Below are positions 31,749 through 40,295 of a stretch of 41,761 nucleotides of DNA, piece by piece. The number at the start of each line of letters is the position of its first letter. Position 1 is the first letter of the stretch. The translations under genes were made by a program, and so were the position numbers. The stretch lies in the NCBI GenBank assembly GCA_964431735.1, contig CAYSLJ010000050.1, positions 1 to 41,761 on the forward strand, read 5' to 3'. The notes below the pieces were generated by a model. The model saw only the letters and a program-made list of their open reading frames with translations. It was not told where the DNA came from and searched no databases. The stretch comes from CALARM01 sp964431735. GTDB lineage: Bacteria > Vulcanimicrobiota > SpSt-956 > JAKJGF01.

Positions 31749-34247
31749 TTATTCTTTCTTCTTGCTCTTCTTCTTTTTTTCCTCTTTTTCAGGCCTGGAT
31801 TTACTTATCTCTTTTTCTACTTTTTCCAGCAGAGCTTTCTTAAGGTCTTCCTGTCTCTTTGTTTCCTTCTCCAGGGCTTCTTTTTTCCACCCTTCAAGTT
31901 TTTTCTCTATCTCTTCTCTTCTCTTCTTTTCTTCCTCTTCTTTTCTCTTTAATTCTTCCTCTTCTTTTCTCTTTAATTCTTCCTCTTCAAGTCTCTTCTT
32001 TTCTGCTTCTTCTGCTCTTCTCTGCAGTTCCTGTGCAGGCCATTCAGGTTTAAATACAACCATACCGAGAGGAGGAACATCAATTTCTATGGCATAAGGC
32101 TGATTGTGACAGAATACCTTTTCTGCCGTAACACCGCCTCCGTTGCCCATATTACTGCCCCAGTACATGGAAGAATCACTGTTTAAAACTTCTTTATAAT
32201 ATCCTTCATAAGGAACACCTATCTTATATTTAAACCATGGTACAGGAGTAAAATTATAGACAAATACAATAATACTGAGTCCGTCTTTTGCTATTCTGTA
32301 AAATGCTATTACACTCCTGTCTGCATCATGGAAATCTATCCACTGAAAGCCTGTATAGCTGATATCCACTTCATAAAGGGCCGGTTCCGATTTATAGAGA
32401 CGGAGCAAATCCTTTACATAATCATTTAATTTTTTATGAGATTCATATTGAAGTACATGCCAGTCAAGACCGAAATCATGATTCCATTCTCTCCACTGCC
32501 CCATATCACATCCCATAAAGAGTAATTTTTTCCCGGGATGGCCGAGCATAAAACCGTAGAGAAGTCTCAGATTTGCAAATTTCTGCCATTCATCTCCGGG
32601 CATTTTACTGATCATGGAACCTTTCAAATGGACTACTTCATCATGGGAAAAAGGAAGAATAAATTTTTCACTGAAAGCATACATAAGGCTGAAGGTCAGA
32701 GTGCCCTGTTTATATTTTCTATAAATCGGGTCGGACGACATATAGGATAAAATATCATTCATCCAGCCCATATTCCATTTAAATCCGAATCCAAGGCCTC
32801 CCACATAGGTCGGGCCTGACACCTGAGGCCATGCTGTAGACTCTTCTGCAATCATAAGAGCTCCCGGATAGTATTTATAAACTACTGTATTTAAATATTT
32901 CAAAAAAGCTATGGCATCCAGATTTTCTTTTCCTCCGTACATATTGGGAACCCATTCGCCGGGCTTTCTGGAATAGTCAAGATAAAGCATAGATGCCACT
33001 GCATCTATACGAAGTCCGTCTATATGATATTTCTCAAACCAGAACAATGCGTTTGTTATCAGGAAATCCTGCACTTCTGTTCTTCCGTAATTAAATATGA
33101 GCGTTCCCCAGTCCTGATGTTCACCTCTTCTCGGATCGGCATGTTCATAAAGACAGCTGCCGTCAAATCTGGCAAGAGCATAGGCATCTTTCGGGAAATG
33201 GGCAGGAACCCAGTCAAGTATAACTCCTATACCATTTTGATGGCAGTAATCTATGAGGTACATAAAATCTTCAGGTGTACCGTAGCGGCTTGTAGGGGCA
33301 AAATAGCCTGAGCACTGATATCCCCATGAACCATAGTAAGGATGTTCTGCAAGAGGTAAAAACTCTATATGAGTATAACCCATTTCTTTCACATAATCTA
33401 CGAGCCTCTGTGCCACTTCCCGGCAATTCAGGCACTTATCCGGGTTATCAGGGAATCTGAGCCATGAACCGAGATGTACTTCGTAAATCCACATGGGTTT
33501 TTCATAATTATTTGTATCTTTTCTATTTTCTATCCATTCCCTGTCTTTCCATTCGTATTTATCTATATTATAAACAACAGAAGCTGTTCCCGGAGCAAGT
33601 TCCATATGGAGTGCATAGGGATCGGTTTTAAGAAAATAATAATGATGATGGCTTTTTATTTCAAATTTATAAAGTTCCCCTTCTGTAAGTCCCGGGATGA
33701 ATATTTCCCATATACCAGAACTGCCGAGAGATCTCATAGGATGTTTTCTTCCGTCCCAGTTATTAAAAGTGCCTACAACACTTACCCGCCTTGCATTGGG
33801 AGCCCATACGGCAAAATGAACTCCGCCCACACCCTGATGGGTTATAACCCTTGCACCGAGTTTTTCATAAATCCTGTGATTTGTACCTTCACCGAAAAGA
33901 TATACATCCTGAGAGGTAAGGTATGGTAAAAAAGCATAAGAATCTCTGAAAGTTTCAACTTTCCCTGTCTGACTTACAGTACGTAACATATAGGTAAAAA
34001 GCTTTTCTCTGCCAGGATAGGCAATTTCAAAAAAACCTTCGTCATGGATCTTATACATTTTATATTCTTTTTCGCCGTCTTCCATGTCCACTACATAGGC
34101 GTCCACTGCATCAGGCAAAAAAGATCTTACAGTTACGCTTTTTATGCCCTGAAGTTCCACTTCATGGATACCCAGGACAGAAAAAGGATCATGATGTTCA
34201 AGATATATGATTTTATAAATATCTTCCCATGAAACTGTAGGTAACAT
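31749..34247 (-). CDS. glgB: 1,4-alpha-glucan branching enzyme with charged C-terminal tail
   Basis: 832 aa from ATG 34247 (AGGAG 8 bases upstream; a GTG nine bases earlier overlaps that site). N-terminal CBM48 domains, then the GH13 barrel: ILDWVPAHF, DGLRIDAVASMLYLDYS (nucleophile Asp415), IAEESTAWP (acid/base Glu468) and FSHDEVVHLKGS (His535-Asp536). It forms alpha-1,6 branches in glycogen. The enzyme proper ends near VVFKPEW; about 95 more residues are almost only Glu, Lys and Arg, including a 24-bp tandem repeat (31931-31978) for KRKEEEEL. That tail is not part of GlgB elsewhere and would form a long single helix or coiled coil. No other glg gene is here. Confidence 0.96.
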   Translation of the reverse strand: MLPTVSWEDIYKIIYLEHHDPFSVLGIHEVELQGIKSVTVRSFLPDAVDAYVVDMEDGEKEYKMYKIHDEGFFEIAYPGREKLFTYMLRTVSQTGKVETFRDSYAFLPYLTSQDVYLFGEGTNHRIYEKLGARVITHQGVGGVHFAVWAPNARRVSVVGTFNNWDGRKHPMRSLGSSGIWEIFIPGLTEGELYKFEIKSHHHYYFLKTDPYALHMELAPGTASVVYNIDKYEWKDREWIENRKDTNNYEKPMWIYEVHLGSWLRFPDNPDKCLNCREVAQRLVDYVKEMGYTHIEFLPLAEHPYYGSWGYQCSGYFAPTSRYGTPEDFMYLIDYCHQNGIGVILDWVPAHFPKDAYALARFDGSCLYEHADPRRGEHQDWGTLIFNYGRTEVQDFLITNALFWFEKYHIDGLRIDAVASMLYLDYSRKPGEWVPNMYGGKENLDAIAFLKYLNTVVYKYYPGALMIAEESTAWPQVSGPTYVGGLGFGFKWNMGWMNDILSYMSSDPIYRKYKQGTLTFSLMYAFSEKFILPFSHDEVVHLKGSMISKMPGDEWQKFANLRLLYGFMLGHPGKKLLFMGCDMGQWREWNHDFGLDWHVLQYESHKKLNDYVKDLLRLYKSEPALYEVDISYTGFQWIDFHDADRSVIAFYRIAKDGLSIIVFVYNFTPVPWFKYKIGVPYEGYYKEVLNSDSSMYWGSNMGNGGGVTAEKVFCHNQPYAIEIDVPPLGMVVFKPEWPAQELQRRAEEAEKKRLEEEELKRKEEEELKRKEEEEKKRREEIEKKLEGWKKEALEKETKRQEDLKKALLEKVEKEISKSRPEKEEKKKKSKKKE

Positions 34248-34278
34248 AATTTTCACTCCTATCTGGTATTTCTGATTT

Positions 34279-34308
34279 TTTATACATTTATATCTTCAAT
34301 ATGTTCAA
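34279..34308 (-). promoter_or_regulatory. Possible glgB promoter
   Basis: Minus strand TTGAAC (34303-34308), 18 bases, TATAAA (34279-34284), about 32 bases before the start codon. Confidence 0.45.
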
Positions 34309-34358
34309 CCTTAACGGAATAAATCCTTCAATAAGAATTTAATATATAGTAATTCTAA

Positions 34359-34427
34359 AGTGAGTGGTGAATAGCGAGTGAAAGGTTGTATTCACCACTC
34401 ACCACTCACCATTCACTATTCACTATT
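34359..34427. repeat. GTGAGTG/TTCACCA heptad hairpin
   Basis: GTGAGTG, GTGAATA and GCGAGTG units (34359-34382) face five TTCACCA/CTCACCA-type units (34391-34427). Further on, GGTTTC/GGTCTC words at 7-base spacing (34466-34490) lead up to the double-pseudokinase gene. Confidence 0.8.
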
Positions 34428-34529
34428 GAATTTATAAAAAATTATATTATAATTAAATTGAATTTTGGGTTTCAGGTCTCTGGTTATCTTGACCCAACAC
34501 AATTAACCTTTAAAATTTGGAGGATTAAC

Positions 34530-36458
34530 ATGAGAGGTACAGACGATCAACTCTCAGATGACATATTACTTCAGAATCGCTATAAAATTATTGAACTCAT
34601 ACATACAGGGCCTGTAAGTAAAACATACAGAGGGATCGATACAAAAGATAGCAGTTATGTATTTATTAAAGAAGTAATCAATACCTATACAGATCCTTCA
34701 TTACGTTACCAGGCTATAGAACAATTTAAAGACGAAGTTAAAATTTTCTTCAAGTTAAAACAGGAAAATCTCCCTAAATTTAAAGATTATTTTGATCATG
34801 ATAATAACAGGTATCTTATAATTGAATATATAGAAGGAGACAGTCTGGATATATTTATTCAAAGAGAGGCAAATGTTATAAGTGAAAAACAGATAATTAA
34901 CTGGTCTATTCAGTTATGTGAGGCCCTTTCATATCTTCATAACACAAAACCTCATCCTGTTATTTTCAGGAATATGACTCCAGGGAGCATAATAGTTTCA
35001 AAAGACGGGACATTAAAACTTATAGATTTCGGTATATCCAAAATATATGAATATGGCTCCAGTACAAGAACTATTGCAAAAACTATAACTAAATACTATT
35101 CCCCTTTAGAACAGCATGGAGGTATTACAGATAAAAGATCTGATATATATTCCCTGGGAGCTACCCTTTATTATCTAACAACAGGAACAGAACCTATGGA
35201 TTGTGTCGATAGAACGATAGAAGATGAACCGATGAAATCCTGCAGGGAACTGAACAGTAATATTTCTTCACATCTGGAACAGATAATCACGAAAGCTATG
35301 GAAATTGACAAAGAACATCGATACCAGAATATAGAAGATATGAAAAGAGACTTGATTAAAATAAATCAGATGGCAATTAATATGCCTGGTATATTAAAAC
35401 ATATTGCTTTCAGGAAAACTATGACGGGGAAACAGCAGAATTCTTCTATAAAAATAAACCTGCCCCCTAAAGAGATAAAAACACCGGTTCAGGAAGAAAA
35501 AAAGAATATAAAATCTTTTAATCCAAGAAGTCTTACACCTTCCCGGGATATCTCCAATAAATTAAAAGAAATGAGATCTATAAATAAGAAAAACAGAATA
35601 ACAGTAGAAACTCCGGAATTACACTTCGGGAAATTAATAAGAGGAAGATATAAAATAACAGAACTAATTAAAACAGATTATTTAAGTAAAATCTATAAAG
35701 GAATAGATACAGAAAAAGATGATATAATAACTATTAAAGAAATTTTTTATGATCTTTATTTACAATCAGGAGAAAAGAAAGAAATAATAGAACAGTTATT
35801 TGCAGAAACAGGTTCTCTTATAAATCTTCACCATCCGAATTTACCGGTTTTTGAAGATTATTTTTATCATGAAGGCAAATATTATCTTATTATGGAATAT
35901 ATAGAAGGGGAAAATATGACCTCAGTTATTGAAGATTTTGTCCCTCCCTGGGAAATAGTAATGGAATGGACATATCAGTTATGCGATGTTCTTGCTTATC
36001 TCCACAGCAGAAAGCCAAAACCTGTAATCTTCAGAGGTCTGTGCCCGGATAATATTATACTCGAATATACAGGTAAGATTAAATTAGGCGATTTTGGTAT
36101 TTCAAAACTTTATGATCCTGCTGAAATGACTATTTCTGTGGCAAAAGTAGCAAATACCAACTTCTCTCCCCCTGAACAATACAGCGGTCATACAGATAAA
36201 AAAAGTGATATCTATTCACTTGGTGCTACAGTATATTATTTTCTTACAGGTATAGTGCCAAATGATTCAGTTGACAGGGTTATATCAAATCTGCCTCTTC
36301 CATCCAGAGAATTCAGCAGAAACATTCCGCGGGAAATAAAAGAATTAATATTTAAAGCGACAGAGATAGATAAAAATAAAAGATTTCACGATATGTCAGA
36401 AATAAAAAACCAGGTAGAAGCTATCAGTCACTTATATTCATTAAAGCTCCTCTTATAG
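34530..36458 (+). CDS. Tandem double pseudokinase
   Basis: 642 aa from ATG 34530 with GGAGG six bases upstream; the open frame extends to 34386 but only through repeat DNA. Two kinase-fold domains (about 18-280 and 374-630) are joined by a basic Ser/Pro/Lys linker. Both keep the VAIK Lys (Lys47, Lys403) and DFG (166-168, 521-523), the PLEQ/PPEQ motif and SDIYSLGA. In both, HRDLKPxN is destroyed: FRNMTPGS (Asp to Asn149, Lys to Thr) and FRGLCPDN (Asp to Gly503, Lys to Cys). The Gly-rich loops lack the glycines. Phosphotransfer is unlikely; ATP binding or scaffolding is possible. No membrane segment. The 3' end overlaps the convergent TPR gene by 35 bases. Confidence 0.93.
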   Translation: MRGTDDQLSDDILLQNRYKIIELIHTGPVSKTYRGIDTKDSSYVFIKEVINTYTDPSLRYQAIEQFKDEVKIFFKLKQENLPKFKDYFDHDNNRYLIIEYIEGDSLDIFIQREANVISEKQIINWSIQLCEALSYLHNTKPHPVIFRNMTPGSIIVSKDGTLKLIDFGISKIYEYGSSTRTIAKTITKYYSPLEQHGGITDKRSDIYSLGATLYYLTTGTEPMDCVDRTIEDEPMKSCRELNSNISSHLEQIITKAMEIDKEHRYQNIEDMKRDLIKINQMAINMPGILKHIAFRKTMTGKQQNSSIKINLPPKEIKTPVQEEKKNIKSFNPRSLTPSRDISNKLKEMRSINKKNRITVETPELHFGKLIRGRYKITELIKTDYLSKIYKGIDTEKDDIITIKEIFYDLYLQSGEKKEIIEQLFAETGSLINLHHPNLPVFEDYFYHEGKYYLIMEYIEGENMTSVIEDFVPPWEIVMEWTYQLCDVLAYLHSRKPKPVIFRGLCPDNIILEYTGKIKLGDFGISKLYDPAEMTISVAKVANTNFSPPEQYSGHTDKKSDIYSLGATVYYFLTGIVPNDSVDRVISNLPLPSREFSRNIPREIKELIFKATEIDKNKRFHDMSEIKNQVEAISHLYSLKLLL

Positions 36459-37965
36459 CCTGCTGAACCTGAATATGTTCATTTTTGACTTTAAGGGCTT
36501 CCTGTAAAGGGCTATAGGCTTTTTTATCTTTTAAAGCTCCAAGGGCATTGGCAGTTGCAATACGGACTAACATATCAGGATCTTTTAACAATTTACAGAG
36601 AGGAATAACGACTATCTTCGAATCTGCAATTTTTCTTCCGAATGCATCAACTACTGCTTTTCTTACTGCCGGGTTTTCATCATTTAATCCCTCTGACAGC
36701 AGTGTATTAATAGCAGCAGCACCGTTAATTTTTCCCAGTGCTTCAATTACATTCAGGCGAACAAGATAATAAATATCCCTTTTTAAAATATCTTTCATTG
36801 GTTCAACTGAATCTGAAGCCTTTAAATTGCCAAGAGCTATAACAGCACTGGCTCTTACATTCCAGTCTTTATCTTTTAATGTATCTATGAGTGGTTTTAT
36901 ACCGTCCTTATAGTTAAGATCTCCAATGGAAATGGCGGCAGCAGATCGAACTGAAGATTTTTCCTCTTTATTTTGCAATATTTCCAGTATTTTTACTGCT
37001 GCATCTTTATTTTTCCTTTCAGCCAGACGATAAATAGAGATACTCTTTGTAACACTATTTTTACTGTCAAGACTTCTCATCAGCCTCCAGTCAGCACTTA
37101 ACCAGTAAAAAGCAGTACCGGCAAAACACAGAAAGATAAAAGCCATACTCATAACCTGTTTTTTTCTTTCTGCTGCCTTTTTCGCCTGTATATAAGGGGT
37201 TGAGGTTTCTGTTTCATCCTTATCTTTAGACTCACCTCTGTGTATGGCACCTTCACACTCTGCTGCCATTTTTTTTGCTACACTATGATTTGGATATGAA
37301 CGAATATATTTTTCAAAACATGCCTTTGCCTTTCTATAATTTTTCATATGATACAGACATACTCCCTGACTGAACAGTAAATCTATTTCCTCTTCACCTA
37401 ACTCTATGGAACGGGAATAGCTATTAAGTGCTTCTCTGTAATTTTTACTCTTCTCCAGAGCTTCACCCTGCATTTTCCATACATGCTTATCCTTCGGATT
37501 CTTTTTCAAAGAATTTTTAAAAGCTATGAGAGCTTTTTGAAAATCATTGTTCTGCAAATAAGAACGGCCTTCAAGACCTTCCATAACACCGCTTTTTGTT
37601 CTCAAATTCTCAAGCTCATTCCTGAGACCGGGAATATTAAAGCCCTGCTGTTCAAGAAGAAAAAAAAGTTCCACTGCTTCAATGTAGCATCCTATTTTAA
37701 CAAGGAGATTACCTTTTTCCGAAAAAGCCTGAGCCTTTATCTCCGTATCAAGTTCACCTGCTTTTGTCATACATGGTATGGCTTCCGTATAACGTTTAAA
37801 TTCTTTCAGAATTAACCCCTTGTAATACCAGGCTTTAGCAAATTCATCGTCATGTACTATAGCTTCTTCTACCAGTTCCATAGCCTGTTTATAATCTTTT
37901 TCTTCATAAATCTTTACAGCCTGAGTAAGCACTGCTTTAGCTTTAGCCGGTCTCCGTTGTTTCAT
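36424..37965 (-). CDS. TPR - membrane helix - HEAT repeat protein
   Basis: 513 aa. About five TPR motifs (10-240), a charged linker, one membrane helix (271-290) and four or five HEAT/PBS-lyase repeats (300-513) of the same type as those in the kinase at 1461. The N-terminus has no signal peptide. Positive residues just before the helix (KKAAERKK) predict TPR inside and HEAT outside, so the protein may link cytosolic and periplasmic partners. Second gene of a unit with the GNAT-like gene, 23 bases apart, RBS AAGGAGG. Function unknown. Confidence 0.88.
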   Translation of the reverse strand: MKQRRPAKAKAVLTQAVKIYEEKDYKQAMELVEEAIVHDDEFAKAWYYKGLILKEFKRYTEAIPCMTKAGELDTEIKAQAFSEKGNLLVKIGCYIEAVELFFLLEQQGFNIPGLRNELENLRTKSGVMEGLEGRSYLQNNDFQKALIAFKNSLKKNPKDKHVWKMQGEALEKSKNYREALNSYSRSIELGEEEIDLLFSQGVCLYHMKNYRKAKACFEKYIRSYPNHSVAKKMAAECEGAIHRGESKDKDETETSTPYIQAKKAAERKKQVMSMAFIFLCFAGTAFYWLSADWRLMRSLDSKNSVTKSISIYRLAERKNKDAAVKILEILQNKEEKSSVRSAAAISIGDLNYKDGIKPLIDTLKDKDWNVRASAVIALGNLKASDSVEPMKDILKRDIYYLVRLNVIEALGKINGAAAINTLLSEGLNDENPAVRKAVVDAFGRKIADSKIVVIPLCKLLKDPDMLVRIATANALGALKDKKAYSPLQEALKVKNEHIQVQQAIRGALMNISD

Positions 37966-37988
37966 GTATAGTTCCTCCTTAGGACACT

Positions 37989-38852
37989 TTATAGCACTTT
38001 AAATAAACCTGTAAGTGAATAGCGGCGATTAAATCGTCTTTTATTTGTATTATTTTCAATTTTTCCTTTTATAGTAGCAGTAAAATATTTGGCTATCACA
38101 TAAAAGCCCAGTTCTTCCATTAATTTTCTATCTGAAGTGTCAAAACGGGAAATTTCGGCAAAACATTTATACCCTTTATTTTCGACAAGTCTTGCCAGTT
38201 CTGCAAGCAGTAAAATAGCATATTCATTATTATTATATTCCCTGTCCATTATAACTCTGATTTCAGAGCAATTATTTCTCACCGGTTGATGATAGCCAAT
38301 ACCTGTAACTGTAGAATTCTCAAGTAAACAGAAGTATATGTCCTTATCTATTGAATTATTCAATATGTCTTTCTGAGTTCCGGAAGCTCTGTAATCCACG
38401 TCGGATAATATATTACAGCATTTTTCAATTAAATCTGTAGAAAGAGGAGAAAAATGAAGTGAAGGGTTATTAATTTCAGGCAACATGTGACGTCTGTCTC
38501 TTACAAGCAGATAACCGCCTTTTTCAAGATCGATTAAATAATTAAATACCAGGTTTATAAGTAAACTATCATCACTTCTTATATTAACTACAGGAGCAGT
38601 CAAATCTTCGAGAGCTTTACAAAAACATTCATCGGCAAAATAATCATATTCTTTCTTTACATAAAAATCAAGAATCTCAGAATTTTTAATTATATAATAA
38701 CCGACAGGCTCATCATTCTCTATAAATGCATAAACAGTTCCTCCGTAAATAAGCCTTTCCTGAAAGGCACCAAAACATGGAAAAAGCAATTCATTTAATT
38801 TCTGCTTTCTTAAACTTCTTATATTCTCAAGAGAAGATTTTATTAAATTCAA
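37989..38852 (-). CDS. GNAT-like acetyltransferase, two-domain, divergent
   Basis: 287 aa with a TTG start (AAGGAAGG about 8 bases upstream; no ATG in a suitable place). The second half looks like a GNAT fold: SEIRVIMDREYNNNEYAILLL aligns with the beta4/alpha3 region, where a canonical Q/RxxGxG/A acetyl-CoA loop would be, and DTSDRKLMEELGFYVIAKYF is the usual closing motif. The first half (YAFIENDEPVGYYII) resembles a degenerate second GNAT copy. The acetyl-CoA loop is poorly conserved, so activity is doubtful. Followed by the TPR-HEAT gene. Confidence 0.7.
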   Translation of the reverse strand: MNLIKSSLENIRSLRKQKLNELLFPCFGAFQERLIYGGTVYAFIENDEPVGYYIIKNSEILDFYVKKEYDYFADECFCKALEDLTAPVVNIRSDDSLLINLVFNYLIDLEKGGYLLVRDRRHMLPEINNPSLHFSPLSTDLIEKCCNILSDVDYRASGTQKDILNNSIDKDIYFCLLENSTVTGIGYHQPVRNNCSEIRVIMDREYNNNEYAILLLAELARLVENKGYKCFAEISRFDTSDRKLMEELGFYVIAKYFTATIKGKIENNTNKRRFNRRYSLTGLFKVL

Positions 38853-38867
38853 TATATGGCCTTCCTT

Positions 38868-38985
38868 ATAATTATAGTTAGTTTCATAACAATTTATAAT
38901 TAGTGAATAGTAACTGGTGAGTAGGATATAACACAGTCACCACTACTCACTTAAATTATAATAAGCTATGAAAGTAACTATAGAA
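38868..38985. repeat. TTTCATAAC/GTTATGAAA palindromic element with GTGA heptads
   Basis: Left TTATAGTTAGTTTCATAAC, right CTATGAAAGTAACTATAG; core of GTGAATAG and GTGAGTAG units facing CACTACTCACTT. Third member of the family with 5506-5632 and 16821-17190. It lies between divergent genes. Confidence 0.75.
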
Positions 38986-39049
38986 TTTATAGTGAAAACA
39001 TTATTATTATAGCAATAGACGTCTAATAATACAACCCCTTTACAAGTTA

Positions 39050-39078
39050 TTGATTTCCTGAAAAATTTATGGTAAGAT
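39050..39078 (+). promoter_or_regulatory. Promoter of the pseudopilin gene
   Basis: TTGATT (39050-39055), 17 bases, TAAGAT (39073-39078), 34 bases before the ATG. Confidence 0.6.
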
Positions 39079-39112
39079 TAAACAAAAATAAAGCTATAAG
39101 GAAGCGAAATAT

Positions 39113-39532
39113 ATGGGAAGAATTATAAAAAAGGCAAAAGGGTTTACATTACTTGAAATAATGATTGTTATTGGTATAATGACAGTTCTGATGTCAGTCC
39201 TTATACCGTCTTTTCAGAGAGCCAGATGTCAGGCAAAACTTGCAGTCTGTCTTGAAACAATAAAAAATACTGCTACAGCAGTAGAAACCTATGCAATGGA
39301 ACGTGGTAATCAGAAACCTCCGGCCAATCTGGAATTACTGGTTCCGGGATACTTAAAAGTCGTACCTGTAGAACCGGTATGTCTGACAAAATATTCATAT
39401 CAGGTATCTACTCTTTCAGATAAAAACTTTACCATTTCCTGCCCCGGTTCACAACCAAATCATAAAGAGCTCGGTATTCCTATCAATCATCCTTTCTATA
39501 GCCCTGTAACCGGTCAGGAAAAAGGTATATAG
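39113..39532 (+). CDS. Type II/IV pseudopilin (GspG-like)
   Basis: 139 aa. Class III prepilin leader MGRIIKKAKG cleaved before FTLLEIMIVIG, with Glu at +5 (residue 15), then a hydrophobic helix to about residue 30. A short globular part contains several Cys (QARC-type, LEPVCL, ISCPG). Prepilin peptidase should process it, and it would enter a pilus or type II secretion pseudopilus. GspG-like by its short size; no secretion genes adjoin. The MBL-fold gene follows 17 bases downstream. It could also be a minor pilin of the system served by the two PilT proteins. Confidence 0.9.
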   Translation: MGRIIKKAKGFTLLEIMIVIGIMTVLMSVLIPSFQRARCQAKLAVCLETIKNTATAVETYAMERGNQKPPANLELLVPGYLKVVPVEPVCLTKYSYQVSTLSDKNFTISCPGSQPNHKELGIPINHPFYSPVTGQEKGI

Positions 39533-39549
39533 ATTTAATAGAGACACAA

Positions 39550-40260
39550 ATGAATTTTATCAGTGGTTTTTCCAGAAGCTGTGTAAGCACCTGTTTTTAC
39601 TGGCCAGAAGCAGAGGTTTTACTGGATTGCGGTCCCTTTGCTTCTATCTATGGATTGAATGCCAGTCATATATTTATATCTCACCATCACAGTGATCATA
39701 TAAGCGGAATCGTGAACCTCCTCTATATAAAATATTACAGAAATAAACTTCATGGAGTCAAAATTTATACACTCCCCGATATATGTACATATATAAAAGA
39801 TTTACTATCCATAAGCTTTCAAAAAGGCGTAATCCAGTCGTCAGACATAGAGATCAATCCTGTATCCGATGAAGGAATAAAAATAAAAGATAATATTTAC
39901 TGTTACCCTTTTCCTACATATCATAGATGCGAGAGTACGGGATTTGCCTTCATTAAAGAAAAAACTATAGAAATGACTTATACATCAGATACAAACAGTA
40001 ATGTATTAACTCATCCTTTTGTAACAGGTGCACAAAATCTTATCATAGATACGACTTATCTTGAAAAAAAAGACATAGAAAAAGCGAACTCAAGGGGTCA
40101 TATTGCATTACCGGAACTGGAAGATTTCGTCCATAAATTCAAAGGAGAAAAAATATATCCTGTTCATTTTCTTGAAGTATATAATACAGGGGATATTTAT
40201 AATGCCATAAAAAACATGAAATTTAATTTTCTCTTCAAACCAATAGGATTAACCCTGTAG
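39550..40260 (+). CDS. MBL-fold hydrolase, RNase Z-like
   Basis: 236 aa. Metallo-beta-lactamase motif HHHSDH (His45, His47, Asp49, His50), then His125, Asp147 in YTSDT and His206 in YPVHF complete two metal sites in the RNase Z/ElaC-like arrangement. It lacks the long RNase Z exosite arm and the usual N-terminal GTG(S) strand, so tRNA 3' processing is not implied. Probably a cytosolic phosphodiesterase or other hydrolase. No strong RBS; likely coupled to the pilin gene. Confidence 0.85.
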   Translation: MNFISGFSRSCVSTCFYWPEAEVLLDCGPFASIYGLNASHIFISHHHSDHISGIVNLLYIKYYRNKLHGVKIYTLPDICTYIKDLLSISFQKGVIQSSDIEINPVSDEGIKIKDNIYCYPFPTYHRCESTGFAFIKEKTIEMTYTSDTNSNVLTHPFVTGAQNLIIDTTYLEKKDIEKANSRGHIALPELEDFVHKFKGEKIYPVHFLEVYNTGDIYNAIKNMKFNFLFKPIGLTL

Positions 40261-40281
40261 GGGCGTTTAATTAAACGCCCC
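40259..40281. terminator. Perfect GGGGCG palindrome between convergent genes
   Basis: A 22-base perfect palindrome (GGGGCGTTTAA and its complement, 40260-40281) with no spacer. It overlaps the last base of the MBL stop codon and lies 14 bases before the end of the convergent gene. There is no T-tract, so termination is a guess; it belongs to the GGGGCG palindromes at 5016 and 24177. Confidence 0.6.
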
Positions 40282-40295
40282 CATAGATAAACCGT

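Noticed and set aside
34386..34529. Upstream extension of the double-pseudokinase reading frame
   Set aside because: It translates heptad and spacer DNA and has no ribosome site; GGAGG stands right before ATG 34530.
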